A stretch of 14,014 bases of DNA from SIG450 sp045658425 (lineage in GTDB: Bacteria > Bacillota > Clostridia > UMGS1840 > HGM11507): positions 1 to 14,014 of the forward strand of contig JAZOVB010000076.1 of assembly GCA_045658425.1 (NCBI GenBank). Reading direction: 5' to 3'. Positions 5,921 to 12,864 of the stretch are shown piece after piece. Position 1 is the first letter of the stretch, and the number at the start of each line of letters is the position of its first letter. Both the position numbers and the translations under genes were made by a program. The notes beneath the pieces were generated by a model. The model ran no database searches. It was not told where the DNA came from and was given only the letters and a program-made list of their open reading frames with translations.

Positions 5921-7009
5921 ATGAACATTTATTTTGGTGAGAATTTAAAGAATTATCGTCTTAAACGAAATCTCACTCAAGAAAAGCTTGCAGAGTTTTT
6001 AGGAGTCTCTTTTCAGACAATCAGCAAATGGGAACACGGAGATACTTATCCTGACATAACAATACTTCCAGATATTGCAGAGTTTTTCGGTGTAAGTGTT
6101 GATGAAATGTTGGGTGTTAACAAAACAAAGAACGAGGCAAAAATTCTTGATATAATTGAAAGAATTGATAATCTTACTGATGTGGATTTAAGGGGAGAAA
6201 TTATAAAAGAAGCAATTAAGGACTTTCCTATGGATTTCAGAATACAGCTTCGTCTTATGGGACACTTGTATTTCTCGTGTGAAGATTCTCAGGTAAAAGA
6301 AAGACTTCCTAAAATCAAAAGTATCTATGATAACATTCAGCAAAACTGTACCGTAGATACAATTCGAATACGTGCAAAAAGATATATGGCTTCTTGTTAT
6401 GCATGCCTTTCCAAAATAGAGGGAAGCGGAGTAGATTTTGAAGAATGTGAAAAAATATTAAAAGATATGCCATATATGAGAGACGGCAAGGAATTTGTGA
6501 AAGCAATTTTTTATCCCGAAGATCATCCGAGCTACTATGAAAATATCAAAAACTCAATTGATGTGTCAGCAGGACTTTTAGCCTCGGGACTTGGCCGCTT
6601 TTATTGGGATGATAACTTTTCAGTAGACTATAAAATCAAAGTTCAAAATATGAGTATCGACATTCTTAATATGATTTATGATGACGGAAATTACGGTAGC
6701 CAGTGGCGAGAAATTATGTATCTTTATCTGGAGCTCGGTCATCTGTATCATATGAAAGGTGATAATGAAAAGGCTGTTTTGAATCTGAAAAAGTCCGCAG
6801 AGCTTGCAAAACAGTTTGACGAAATGGAAAGGATAACAGTTATGCACTCATTACTTCTTGAGGGCAAGAAGTTTGATAAACACACTGTGGGCAGTACCTT
6901 TATTGCCTGTTCAAGAATAAAAGAGCTTATTAGTGAACGATATCCTTTCAGTGAAGATTTTAGAAAGACGAAAGAGTTTAAAGAAATTCTGAAAACATTA
7001 AGTAAATAA
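5921..7009 (+). CDS. XRE-family transcriptional regulator with helical (TPR-like) C-terminus
   Basis: A 362-residue regulator. Residues 7-62 are a clear XRE/HTH_3 domain: LKNYRLKRNLTQEKLAEFLGVSFQTISKWEHGDTYPDI, with the recognition helix around FQTISKWEHG. The remaining 300 residues are helical and include short repeat-like stretches (YLELGHLYHMKGDNEKAVLNLKKSAELA, about 275-305) that look like tetratricopeptide repeats. Proteins of this shape often answer to a peptide or protein signal, but no ligand can be named. A GTG nine bases upstream (5912) is in frame, but it lies inside the AGAGGTGAAG ribosome binding site, so the ATG at 5921 is preferred. The gene is divergent from the Cys-rich VLP gene and closed by a strong terminator (7020-7046). 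It may control the element's mobilisation genes. Confidence 0.88.
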   Translation: MNIYFGENLKNYRLKRNLTQEKLAEFLGVSFQTISKWEHGDTYPDITILPDIAEFFGVSVDEMLGVNKTKNEAKILDIIERIDNLTDVDLRGEIIKEAIKDFPMDFRIQLRLMGHLYFSCEDSQVKERLPKIKSIYDNIQQNCTVDTIRIRAKRYMASCYACLSKIEGSGVDFEECEKILKDMPYMRDGKEFVKAIFYPEDHPSYYENIKNSIDVSAGLLASGLGRFYWDDNFSVDYKIKVQNMSIDILNMIYDDGNYGSQWREIMYLYLELGHLYHMKGDNEKAVLNLKKSAELAKQFDEMERITVMHSLLLEGKKFDKHTVGSTFIACSRIKELISERYPFSEDFRKTKEFKEILKTLSK

Positions 7010-7019
7010 GGTACATGTG

Positions 7020-7046
7020 ACTGCTCTCCTTGTGAGAGCAGTTTTT
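7020..7046 (+). terminator. Intrinsic terminator of the XRE regulator gene
   Basis: A perfect 9-bp stem (7020-7028 with 7034-7042; core CTGCTCTC/GAGAGCAG) has a 5-nt loop and ends in TTTTT (7042-7046). It lies 10 bp after the stop codon. Confidence 0.88.
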
Positions 7047-7292
7047 CTTTGCCGCTTTACCCGAAACAGTTCCTACAGGCATTACTACATATCTCTATGG
7101 CGCTGTGCAGTCAACTCATATTTCAATAAATTGCGCTCGCTTTCTTCAAAAAGGTCGTGGCGGTTTGTTCCGTTCGGACGGTCATTCACTTGTCTGTGAG
7201 AAGAAAGTTTTTTCTCCTCATAGATACCCCGACATAAGAAAGCAAAAATATTCCCGATTTTTGAAAAAAGTTGAAAAAATTTTTTTGGGCAT
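7047..7292. other. Non-coding stretch between two convergent genes
   Basis: No convincing gene is visible between the two terminators. Open frames on both strands are short, lack ribosome binding sites and overlap the terminators. A small dyad CCGTTCGGACGG lies at about 7169-7180. The minus-strand frame has an oddly protein-like stretch (VNDRPNGTNRHDLFEESERNLL), which could be a decayed gene fragment, but I cannot support it further. Confidence 0.35.
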
Positions 7293-7328
7293 AAAAAAAG
7301 ACCCTCGAAGTTTTTACCTTCGAAGGTC
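7293..7328 (-). terminator. Intrinsic terminator of the sigma-like HTH gene
   Basis: On the minus strand GACCTTCGAAG (7318-7328) pairs with CTTCGAGGGTC (7300-7310) with one G-U pair and a 7-nt loop, followed by TTTTTTT (7293-7299). It begins 17 bp after the stop codon of the 7345-8241 gene. Confidence 0.88.
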
Positions 7329-7344
7329 ATCTAAGTATTAAGTT

Positions 7345-8241
7345 TTATAACATTTGTTCAATGAAAAGTTGCTTAATGTTTGCCAGGCGTTTTGACACAG
7401 CACTTGCACTTTTGAAGTTAAACTTTTCTGCAATCTCTTTTTGAGAGTAACCTTGCTTTTTCATCAAATATATTTCTTTGTCAGTTTCATTAAGATTTTC
7501 AAGCACCTTTCTTTCAAGGTCAATCAATTCAACTTCTTCAGTTGCATTATCCAAAGGCTCAACAGGAATGGCATCTTGAAAGGCTTCAATCAAGCCGTCA
7601 AGAGAAAGAGCTGCACCCGCCTCGCTTCTTGAATGAGTCCACTTTCTGTCAAAGTCAATCTTAGAAAAATTCTGTGCTACGGTTTCGCTGAAGTCCTCGT
7701 GTGTAGCCATTGATTTTTGCAGTTCGACCAATTCAGGCACACTTTGTGTCTGAAGAAGCAGACTCATCATTCTAGCGAGAAATTTATCAACGATTCCGTT
7801 AAATATTGTTTCAAGCTCTTCATCGGTCAAGTCATCAGGATCTTTACCATTTGCCTCCGCGTATTTCTTTACTTCCTCAATAAAAGGTTCTTCAGTCTTT
7901 TCAGCGAAATCATCAAAGATTTTATCAACAACCTCTTCTTTATCACGAAGTTCCATCACAAGTCCCGTCACAAGAGTTTCATCAGTTTGCTCAAGACTGA
8001 CTAACGGGGAATCATCCGAAAAGTTAAGAAGAGATGAAAGACCGGTAAGCTCGTCCATTTTCTCATTCCAACTCTGCTGAAAAATGGTTTTAGCTCTGTC
8101 GTATAAAAACAGCTCACCTTCACTTGCTTTTTTAGGGTTGAACTTTGATTTCATAGTAGTGAAATCATTTTTCTTGAAGTTAGCTTTCAGGTCTTCAATA
8201 GTAATGGGACCTTCCTTTTCGAGTAGAGAAGTTTTTTTCAT
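7345..8241 (-). CDS. Putative regulator with sigma-region-4-like C-terminal HTH
   Basis: A 298-residue acidic protein. Residues 245-292 (VLENLNETDKEIYLMKKQGYSQKEIAEKFNFKSASAVSKRLANIKQLF) have the shape of a sigma region 4/LuxR-like helix-turn-helix: 'L...E..I..M...GYSQKEIA......S..AVSKRL..I'. The first 240 residues are helical and acidic, contain no sigma region 2 motif that I can see, and match no family I know. It may therefore be an element-specific activator or anti-activator rather than a complete sigma factor. The start has an AGAGGT site on the minus strand. The gene has its own strong terminator (7293-7328). Its promoter region has a good -10 box and a poor -35 box, which fits activator-dependent expression. 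It lies between the mobilisation module and the AT-rich cargo. Confidence 0.75.
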   Translation of the reverse strand: MKKTSLLEKEGPITIEDLKANFKKNDFTTMKSKFNPKKASEGELFLYDRAKTIFQQSWNEKMDELTGLSSLLNFSDDSPLVSLEQTDETLVTGLVMELRDKEEVVDKIFDDFAEKTEEPFIEEVKKYAEANGKDPDDLTDEELETIFNGIVDKFLARMMSLLLQTQSVPELVELQKSMATHEDFSETVAQNFSKIDFDRKWTHSRSEAGAALSLDGLIEAFQDAIPVEPLDNATEEVELIDLERKVLENLNETDKEIYLMKKQGYSQKEIAEKFNFKSASAVSKRLANIKQLFIEQML

Positions 8242-8282
8242 TATATGTACCTCTGAATTATTACATCCTTGATTTTGAAGAT

Positions 8283-8326
8283 ATTATATTAGAAGTTAAG
8301 TGAAAAAATGAGAGAATGGTGTCGAA
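8283..8326 (-). promoter_or_regulatory. Candidate promoter region of the sigma-like gene, with an upstream TTCGACA word
   Basis: On the minus strand TATAAT lies at 8283-8288, about 42 nt before the ATG. The -35 region is a poor match. The word TTCGACA (8320-8326; TGTCGAA on the plus strand) is centred near -47 relative to the expected start. TGTCGAA is the core of the Spo0A-binding 0A box known from endospore formers. A 7-base match is expected once or twice by chance in a window this long, so the link is weak. Confidence 0.25.
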
Positions 8327-8364
8327 AAACATAATTAAGATATGATTGTTTAGCAAAAATGTTT

Positions 8365-9483
8365 TTACTTCAAGTTCATTATTCTCGTACATATTTCATG
8401 TACAGTGTTGCTCAATTTGTTATAAAACTTGTTGTCAGTATATTCTCTCAACTTGCAGATTGCATAACTAAGGATTTTTTTATCGCCTGATATAATATTT
8501 GAATCATAAAGAATCGCCTCATCAATTTTGTAGTATTTTTCACAAGGAGATTTTCGTATTTCCTCTATGCATCTTAATACTGCACTATAACATTGACTTT
8601 CTATTTCATTAAGCGAACCATTCATTTTGTTGGTTATTTCTTTTTCTAAAAGGGTTAGTTTTGTTTCTGATATAAAAATCGTATCATCATTAAATTTTAA
8701 TTGAGACAATATTAAATTTTGTTGCTCTTTGTTAATTGGATTTCGCGAAACAAACATTCTATGCATTGTTGGCCGCTTTTGCATACCAGCAGATGTTGTT
8801 ATAACCAACGCAACATTCAATTGATTGTTTCTTATTGTACTATTGAAATGTGGTGCTGCTAATAAACATATTTCCTGTTTTTCTTTTCCAACCATAACGC
8901 TATACCACATACTATAGTGAGAATTAAACACGAATGTACCATCATATTCTTTAATAATTTTGTTATCTTCTTTAATAATAAATTTAGTAACACACTGATT
9001 TAGAGAACTTTCTCTTGTTATTTCCATTTCTGCAATAATGCACTTGGGATCAGAAGAGTCTGTAGAATGAAAAAGGCAAAAATAAGAACCTTGATAGTAT
9101 TTAAATATTTCATTGTTGGGTTTAGACAATATGTTATCATTTTCATGTATTATGGCAACTGTCTTTTCTTTTTTTTCATGATAATTGTTTTTTGTCTCTA
9201 TCAAAAAATCATTTAAGATTTTTCTATCCATTACATATCCCATTTCTACAAAAACTTTATCTAAAGCTTTAATTAAATCTTCAGAAATTTTTTTATTTTT
9301 AGTGCCAGTTTCTAAGTTGCTAACCTTTTTTTGATCAAGCATTAATATAGAATTTGCTGGTAACTTTTCATTTATTTTTGTAGCAAAATATGTTTGATTC
9401 TTACCAGGAAAAAACTTTTTTCTTATTTTTTTGATTTCACTTCCATAAGCGATGCCCGATTTTGTAGTTTTTTCTGTTTTCAT
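8365..9483 (-). CDS. XRE-family regulator with a C-terminal putative sensor domain (cargo regulator)
   Basis: A 372-residue protein. Residues about 14-80 form an XRE-type HTH (KKIRKKFFPGKNQTYFATKINE... then LDQKKVSNLETGTK), with a longer loop than usual between helices 2 and 3. After a linker, residues 126-250 form a beta-rich domain with aromatic and small-residue motifs (FKYYQGSYFCLFHSTDSSD, EYDGTFVFNSHYSMWYSVM, TMHRMFVSRNPI). The rest is helical. A beta-rich domain behind an XRE head suggests ligand sensing, but I cannot name the family. The start has AAAGGAAG upstream. The gene is divergent from the 9659-12659 unit across 175 bp that holds that unit's promoter and a dyad, so it most probably represses, or switches on in response to a signal, the two cargo genes. 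It shares their AT-rich composition. Confidence 0.75.
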   Translation of the reverse strand: MKTEKTTKSGIAYGSEIKKIRKKFFPGKNQTYFATKINEKLPANSILMLDQKKVSNLETGTKNKKISEDLIKALDKVFVEMGYVMDRKILNDFLIETKNNYHEKKEKTVAIIHENDNILSKPNNEIFKYYQGSYFCLFHSTDSSDPKCIIAEMEITRESSLNQCVTKFIIKEDNKIIKEYDGTFVFNSHYSMWYSVMVGKEKQEICLLAAPHFNSTIRNNQLNVALVITTSAGMQKRPTMHRMFVSRNPINKEQQNLILSQLKFNDDTIFISETKLTLLEKEITNKMNGSLNEIESQCYSAVLRCIEEIRKSPCEKYYKIDEAILYDSNIISGDKKILSYAICKLREYTDNKFYNKLSNTVHEICTRIMNLK

Positions 9484-9565
9484 AAAAACACTTCCTTTTA
9501 GATTTATTTTAGAAAAAAATATTTTTTACATAGGATAAAAATAATAAAAGATATGAACAAAAATA

Positions 9566-9594
9566 TTGATAAAATTCTCATGTTCAAATATAAT
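9566..9594 (+). promoter_or_regulatory. Near-consensus promoter of the cargo unit
   Basis: TTGATA (9566-9571) and TATAAT (9589-9594) are separated by exactly 17 nt. Transcription would start near 9601, about 58 nt before the ATG at 9659. Such a strong promoter on a cargo unit normally calls for tight repression, and the divergent XRE gene is the obvious candidate repressor. Confidence 0.65.
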
Positions 9595-9606
9595 GGCGTA
9601 GGTTAA

Positions 9607-9622
9607 TAATCTCAGCAGATTA
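9607..9622. promoter_or_regulatory. Dyad just downstream of the cargo promoter (candidate operator)
   Basis: TAATCT (9607-9612) and AGATTA (9617-9622) are perfect inverted repeats with a 4-bp CAGC centre. The dyad lies at about +7 to +22 of the predicted transcript, a standard position for a repressor roadblock. It would be the natural site for the divergent XRE protein, but no second copy was found to support this. Confidence 0.4.
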
Positions 9623-9658
9623 TAAAATACGTTTTTCATTATAAGGAGGAAATAACAA

Positions 9659-10483
9659 ATGACTGATGAAAACGACAAGAAAAACAAAAAAGAAAAAAAT
9701 AAGAAAAAAAAGGAGAAAGGTGATAAGAAAAGCAAAAGTGACAAAAAGAAGAAAAAGAAAAAGAAGAAGAACAAAAACAAACGAATTCGTGGAGATTTAT
9801 CCTGTTTCAAGGGTAGCGAATTAGAGAAAATGGCACGAACACTTTTTTGCGGTCCGCTTATTGAAGATGACCTTATTAGTTTAAGGAACACAGGAAAAGC
9901 CGCCTTCGGAGCAAGAATGAAAATGGCTGCGTGTTTCTCTAATGTGTACACCCCTATTTCCGATGTAAGTCTCAATATCGTTTTGGCACATCTTAAAACA
10001 TTATCTTATGCGCCTAATGCTTGTAGTTTCGCAGATTGCTTGATTTATTCCTATAACGGAAATACGAATTATGAATTGAAGCCACCCAAATGCGAAACAA
10101 ATGTGCCTTATAAAGCGTTAAAACATGGCGTGAAGGATTGTTTGGCCGCTTTTGAAGCATATTTTAAACCAATCCAAACACGCATGGTTAATTCAAAAGC
10201 GCATATAATTCTTGATAACAATATTGTTGGAAAGTATAACGATATCAAGGTAGCGTTATCTTTTACAATAAACTATATCAATGATTTGTGCTGTGGTAAG
10301 ATGCCTAACAAAATAAGCGTTAATGTCTTCAACAAAGCTGTTAACCATGATAAAAAAATCGCGGATTTATATGAATTTAATGATTCTGACAGCGTTTACA
10401 GAATTGATAGCAACAAAAATTGCAAGTACTCTTCTGTAACTCAAGAGTGTGCGACATATTTAATATGTAACAAGCATAAATAA
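9659..10483 (+). CDS. Unknown protein with extreme lysine-rich N-terminal tail (cargo gene 1)
   Basis: A 274-residue protein with no family I recognise. Residues 7-41 hold 24 lysines in 35 positions, including nine in a row (29-37), mixed with Asn, Asp, Glu and Ser. The remaining 230 residues look like a folded domain (GDLSCFKGSELEKMARTLFC..., then GRYNDIKVALSF-like helices) with 12 cysteines but no clear metal-binding spacing. The start is firm: AAGGAGGA lies 8 nt before the ATG. The tail resembles a nucleic-acid-binding or RNA-binding extension, or a membrane-surface anchor; that is inference. It is encoded by A-tracts of 6, 7 and 8 bases (9686-9711), which are prone to slippage. It is the first gene of a two-gene unit behind a strong promoter, followed by a terminator that stands against the next gene's ribosome binding site. 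Confidence 0.75.
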   Translation: MTDENDKKNKKEKNKKKKEKGDKKSKSDKKKKKKKKKNKNKRIRGDLSCFKGSELEKMARTLFCGPLIEDDLISLRNTGKAAFGARMKMAACFSNVYTPISDVSLNIVLAHLKTLSYAPNACSFADCLIYSYNGNTNYELKPPKCETNVPYKALKHGVKDCLAAFEAYFKPIQTRMVNSKAHIILDNNIVGKYNDIKVALSFTINYINDLCCGKMPNKISVNVFNKAVNHDKKIADLYEFNDSDSVYRIDSNKNCKYSSVTQECATYLICNKHK

Positions 10484-10490
10484 TATAACA

Positions 10491-10535
10491 AGTTGGTATA
10501 GTACAAATTATCAATTTACTATGCCAACTTTTTTT
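10491..10535 (+). terminator. Intrinsic terminator/attenuator between the two cargo genes
   Basis: A 13-bp stem (10491-10503 with 10517-10529, one G-U pair; arms AGTTGGTATAGTA and TACTATGCCAACT) is followed by a run of seven T (10529-10535). It starts 7 bp after the stop of the first cargo gene. The AGGAGG of the second gene begins at the very next base (10536). With no separate promoter visible, the second gene must be made by readthrough or anti-termination. Confidence 0.8.
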
Positions 10536-10547
10536 AGGAGGATTTTA

Positions 10548-12659
10548 ATGAACTCTATCAATAAAAGATTACTCAATGATCTATTTATAACTAAACGGAC
10601 TGATTGTGATTCTGAAATATATAACCAACTATATCCCTATATTTGGCCCTGCGAAAATGAGTATATAAATTTCTTGCAAGCTAAAGATAGCTCTGTTAAA
10701 ATTGATTGTGCAAAAAAAATATTTGAATTCTACAACTCGAATTACGATATTATTTTCCCTGATTTTTTTATTGAAGAATTAATTTTTTTGCAACAACACA
10801 ATCTTAAGTCAGACGACAGATATATCCCGCAAGATCATTTGGTACACAGTATAAACTTATATATCCTAGGAGTATATTCATTCTTCAATATTGAGGTTTT
10901 TCATAGAAAGTTATTAAAACCATACAAAAATGAAAACTATATAAACAAACATAAACTATTTATCAAAGAATGGTCATTATTTTCTCTCTACCACGATATT
11001 GGTTATGTAATTGAAAGTAATGTGAATGAAAACGGAAATATATCAAATAGAAGTTCCATTGAAAAATACACAAGAATGAACATTGTATTATTAAATAAGC
11101 AAATTATTCAAGCTATAGCAAAATTAATAACAATAATTCATATTATGCAACAAGCCAAAACAACTTTTTCAATAGACGAAAAATTGGTTTGCAAATTTCA
11201 GTGGTTTAATAATTCTCGAAAAATAACCACACAAAATTTAATTGAAACCCTCAATAGATTTTCAAACCATGTAGAGATTCAGTCAATCAACTCAGACGAA
11301 GATAAACTCTTTGTAGACTGGATATTCGAAAATACTGAACATCTTATCGTCTATAAAGATAAAACCGGTAACCCTATTATGTTTGTTTCAGTAGATAAAA
11401 AAGGAAAAAGAGAAATTGTATACAACAAGTCTATGGAACAGATGTATTCAAAATTCATATCCTCTGTTCTTTTTGATAGCGTTATACAAGAACATTCAAA
11501 CATTATCTGCACATATTATGTTGCAGATGTAAAAGAAAAGATTTTAAATGCAACACCTACAATGTTCCATTTTGAAATTTTTGAGTATTATCAATGTATC
11601 CCTCAAAACATAAGAGACCAAATCAGTTTGCTCTCTAATCCTAATCTAATGAAACAAACTTATGAAATAATTCACAAGTGGGTTAAAAACGAAGTAAAAA
11701 GGTATAAAGAAAAAGCAGCATCCAAACATTTAGAAGAAGTCTCAATTTCTTCTATAAAAACTATCATTGACAAAACCACAAAAAATTGCATCAATGACGT
11801 TTGTAAGCAAAATATATCAACGCAACAAAAAATCGAAAAACTAATCGCCGTTTTAAGTAAAATCTCGGCCACTGAAGTTGATTTATTAATTAGAGAAAAT
11901 TATAATAAGATAAACGGAATAAGTGCACCTGTTTGCAATTATTATGATTATTTATTAAACTTCTGCAAAAAAGAGTTAAATGAAAACATAGGATGTTTAA
12001 AAATAGCTGATAAAACTATAGCTTTCAATCCTTTTTATTATGACAAAAAAAGTTTTGTTATGAAAAGTATATTTGAAAATATAGCAAGTCAATCAGAACA
12101 GTTGAACATTAATTTCGATGAATTAAAAAATTATAAACCAACATATACAACCTGTGATCACGGTTTAGTTTCTTCGTCATTATTGTTTGAGATTATAGCT
12201 TTTAACGAACAATTCAACAAGTTATTAAACAAAAACTCCATATTGAGTTTGTCATATCATGACAATACTATCTCAAAATTTCTTGATTCAAACAACTCAA
12301 TTGAATCATATTCACGAATAATATTTGCAATTCTACTTCACAATATATATGTAAAGAAGTCCGTACCCTACGGTATAGATTTCACCCATAATATTGATAT
12401 AAATGCCTTTGCTTATTTTGGAGCATTAATGGACTCATTGCAACGTTGGGGACGCTCAAAACAATTAGAATGGTCTATTCTAAATCTGCCCAAAGAACAT
12501 TTCTTAGAAGATGATTACGATATTTCATTCATCAATTCAAAAATCGTAATTAGTTGTTTAAGTTCTATTTCTGGAAATATGAGAAATTATGTGAATTCGC
12601 TTGAATCTTTCTTACCTGGTGTTTCAAATATTATTAAAGTACATGAGAAGGAAGAATGA
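10548..12659 (+). CDS. Large protein with two HD-hydrolase-like motif sets (cargo gene 2)
   Basis: A 703-residue protein. The N-terminal region has DHLVHSINLYILG (His97, His100) and LFSLYHDIGYVIE (His149-Asp150), the H...HD pattern of HD-superfamily metal phosphohydrolases. The C-terminal region has CDHGLVSSSLLFE (His538), IFAILLHNIYV (His598-Asn599) and GALMDSLQRWGR (Asp629). These follow the H...H(D/N)...D order I know from HD proteins with 'DHG', 'LHNI' and 'DELQ.WGR' motifs. The 350 residues between them are helical and charged with no motif. HD enzymes usually hydrolyse nucleotides, cyclic nucleotides or phosphate esters; the substrate here is unknown. I chose ATG 10548 rather than the in-frame ATG at 10521, because AGGAGG (10536-10541) sits 6 nt before 10548 while 10521 lies inside a terminator stem. 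No signal peptide or membrane segment is seen. Confidence 0.78.
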   Translation: MNSINKRLLNDLFITKRTDCDSEIYNQLYPYIWPCENEYINFLQAKDSSVKIDCAKKIFEFYNSNYDIIFPDFFIEELIFLQQHNLKSDDRYIPQDHLVHSINLYILGVYSFFNIEVFHRKLLKPYKNENYINKHKLFIKEWSLFSLYHDIGYVIESNVNENGNISNRSSIEKYTRMNIVLLNKQIIQAIAKLITIIHIMQQAKTTFSIDEKLVCKFQWFNNSRKITTQNLIETLNRFSNHVEIQSINSDEDKLFVDWIFENTEHLIVYKDKTGNPIMFVSVDKKGKREIVYNKSMEQMYSKFISSVLFDSVIQEHSNIICTYYVADVKEKILNATPTMFHFEIFEYYQCIPQNIRDQISLLSNPNLMKQTYEIIHKWVKNEVKRYKEKAASKHLEEVSISSIKTIIDKTTKNCINDVCKQNISTQQKIEKLIAVLSKISATEVDLLIRENYNKINGISAPVCNYYDYLLNFCKKELNENIGCLKIADKTIAFNPFYYDKKSFVMKSIFENIASQSEQLNINFDELKNYKPTYTTCDHGLVSSSLLFEIIAFNEQFNKLLNKNSILSLSYHDNTISKFLDSNNSIESYSRIIFAILLHNIYVKKSVPYGIDFTHNIDINAFAYFGALMDSLQRWGRSKQLEWSILNLPKEHFLEDDYDISFINSKIVISCLSSISGNMRNYVNSLESFLPGVSNIIKVHEKEE

Positions 12660-12797
12660 TTAAAACTATGTCGTTCATAATATTAAGTTTATACAATTAA
12701 GAAAAGTAACACCATTTTCTCAAAAAATATCGAACTTTGTCGAAACTCACAATTCACACCCGCCCAATTTGTACAACTCTCCCAACAAAAGACCAAC

Positions 12798-12826
12798 CGC
12801 CTTACCTGCAAAACACAAGTAAGGCG
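12798..12826. terminator. Hairpin between convergent genes, likely terminator of the ABC exporter gene
   Basis: CGCCTTAC (12798-12805) and GTAAGGCG (12819-12826) form a perfect 8-bp stem with a 13-nt loop. It lies 39 bp after the exporter's stop codon. The following T-rich run is weak on both strands (TCTTTTG on minus, CTCTTTC on plus), so it may act in both directions. Confidence 0.6.
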
Positions 12827-12864
12827 CTCTTTCATATTCACTTTTACAATGTTAAATCAAAGCA

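Larger units (their letters stand above)
316..12750. mobile_element. Probable integrative mobilizable element with cargo (boundaries uncertain)
   Basis: The span holds a large serine recombinase, a MOBP-type relaxase, MobC, a Cys-rich VLP protein, other small mobile-element proteins, two regulators and an AT-rich cargo block. It lies between a HipA-like gene and an ABC exporter, both on the minus strand and both apparently intact at the ends facing the element. No conjugation pore (VirB4, VirD4) or replication gene is visible, so the element is best called mobilizable rather than conjugative. The left limit is placed at the inverted repeat beside the recombinase gene. The right limit is placed in the 12660-12797 gap only because composition and gene type change there; I found no convincing direct-repeat attachment core. 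The cargo could also be a separate insertion. Confidence 0.45.

Noticed and set aside
7085..7330. Minus-strand 81-codon frame with a protein-like stretch (VNDRPNGTNRHDLFEESERNLL).
   Set aside because: It begins inside the terminator stem of the 7345-8241 gene, has no ribosome binding site, and its first half is low-complexity. A decayed gene fragment remains possible.
9526..9975. Minus-strand open frame with a long phenylalanine/serine run, membrane-protein-like.
   Set aside because: It is the antisense of the lysine codons of the 9659-10483 gene. It has no ribosome binding site and runs through that gene's promoter.
10521..10547. Upstream in-frame ATG that would lengthen the double-HD protein by nine residues.
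   Set aside because: The ATG lies within the right arm of the terminator stem and has no ribosome binding site, whereas AGGAGG at 10536-10541 is correctly placed for the ATG at 10548.
382..12685. Short shared word ATAATATTA near both ends (382-390 and 12677-12685) as an attachment core.
   Set aside because: It is a 9-base, purely AT word in AT-rich DNA, so chance is likely; no longer direct repeat supports it.
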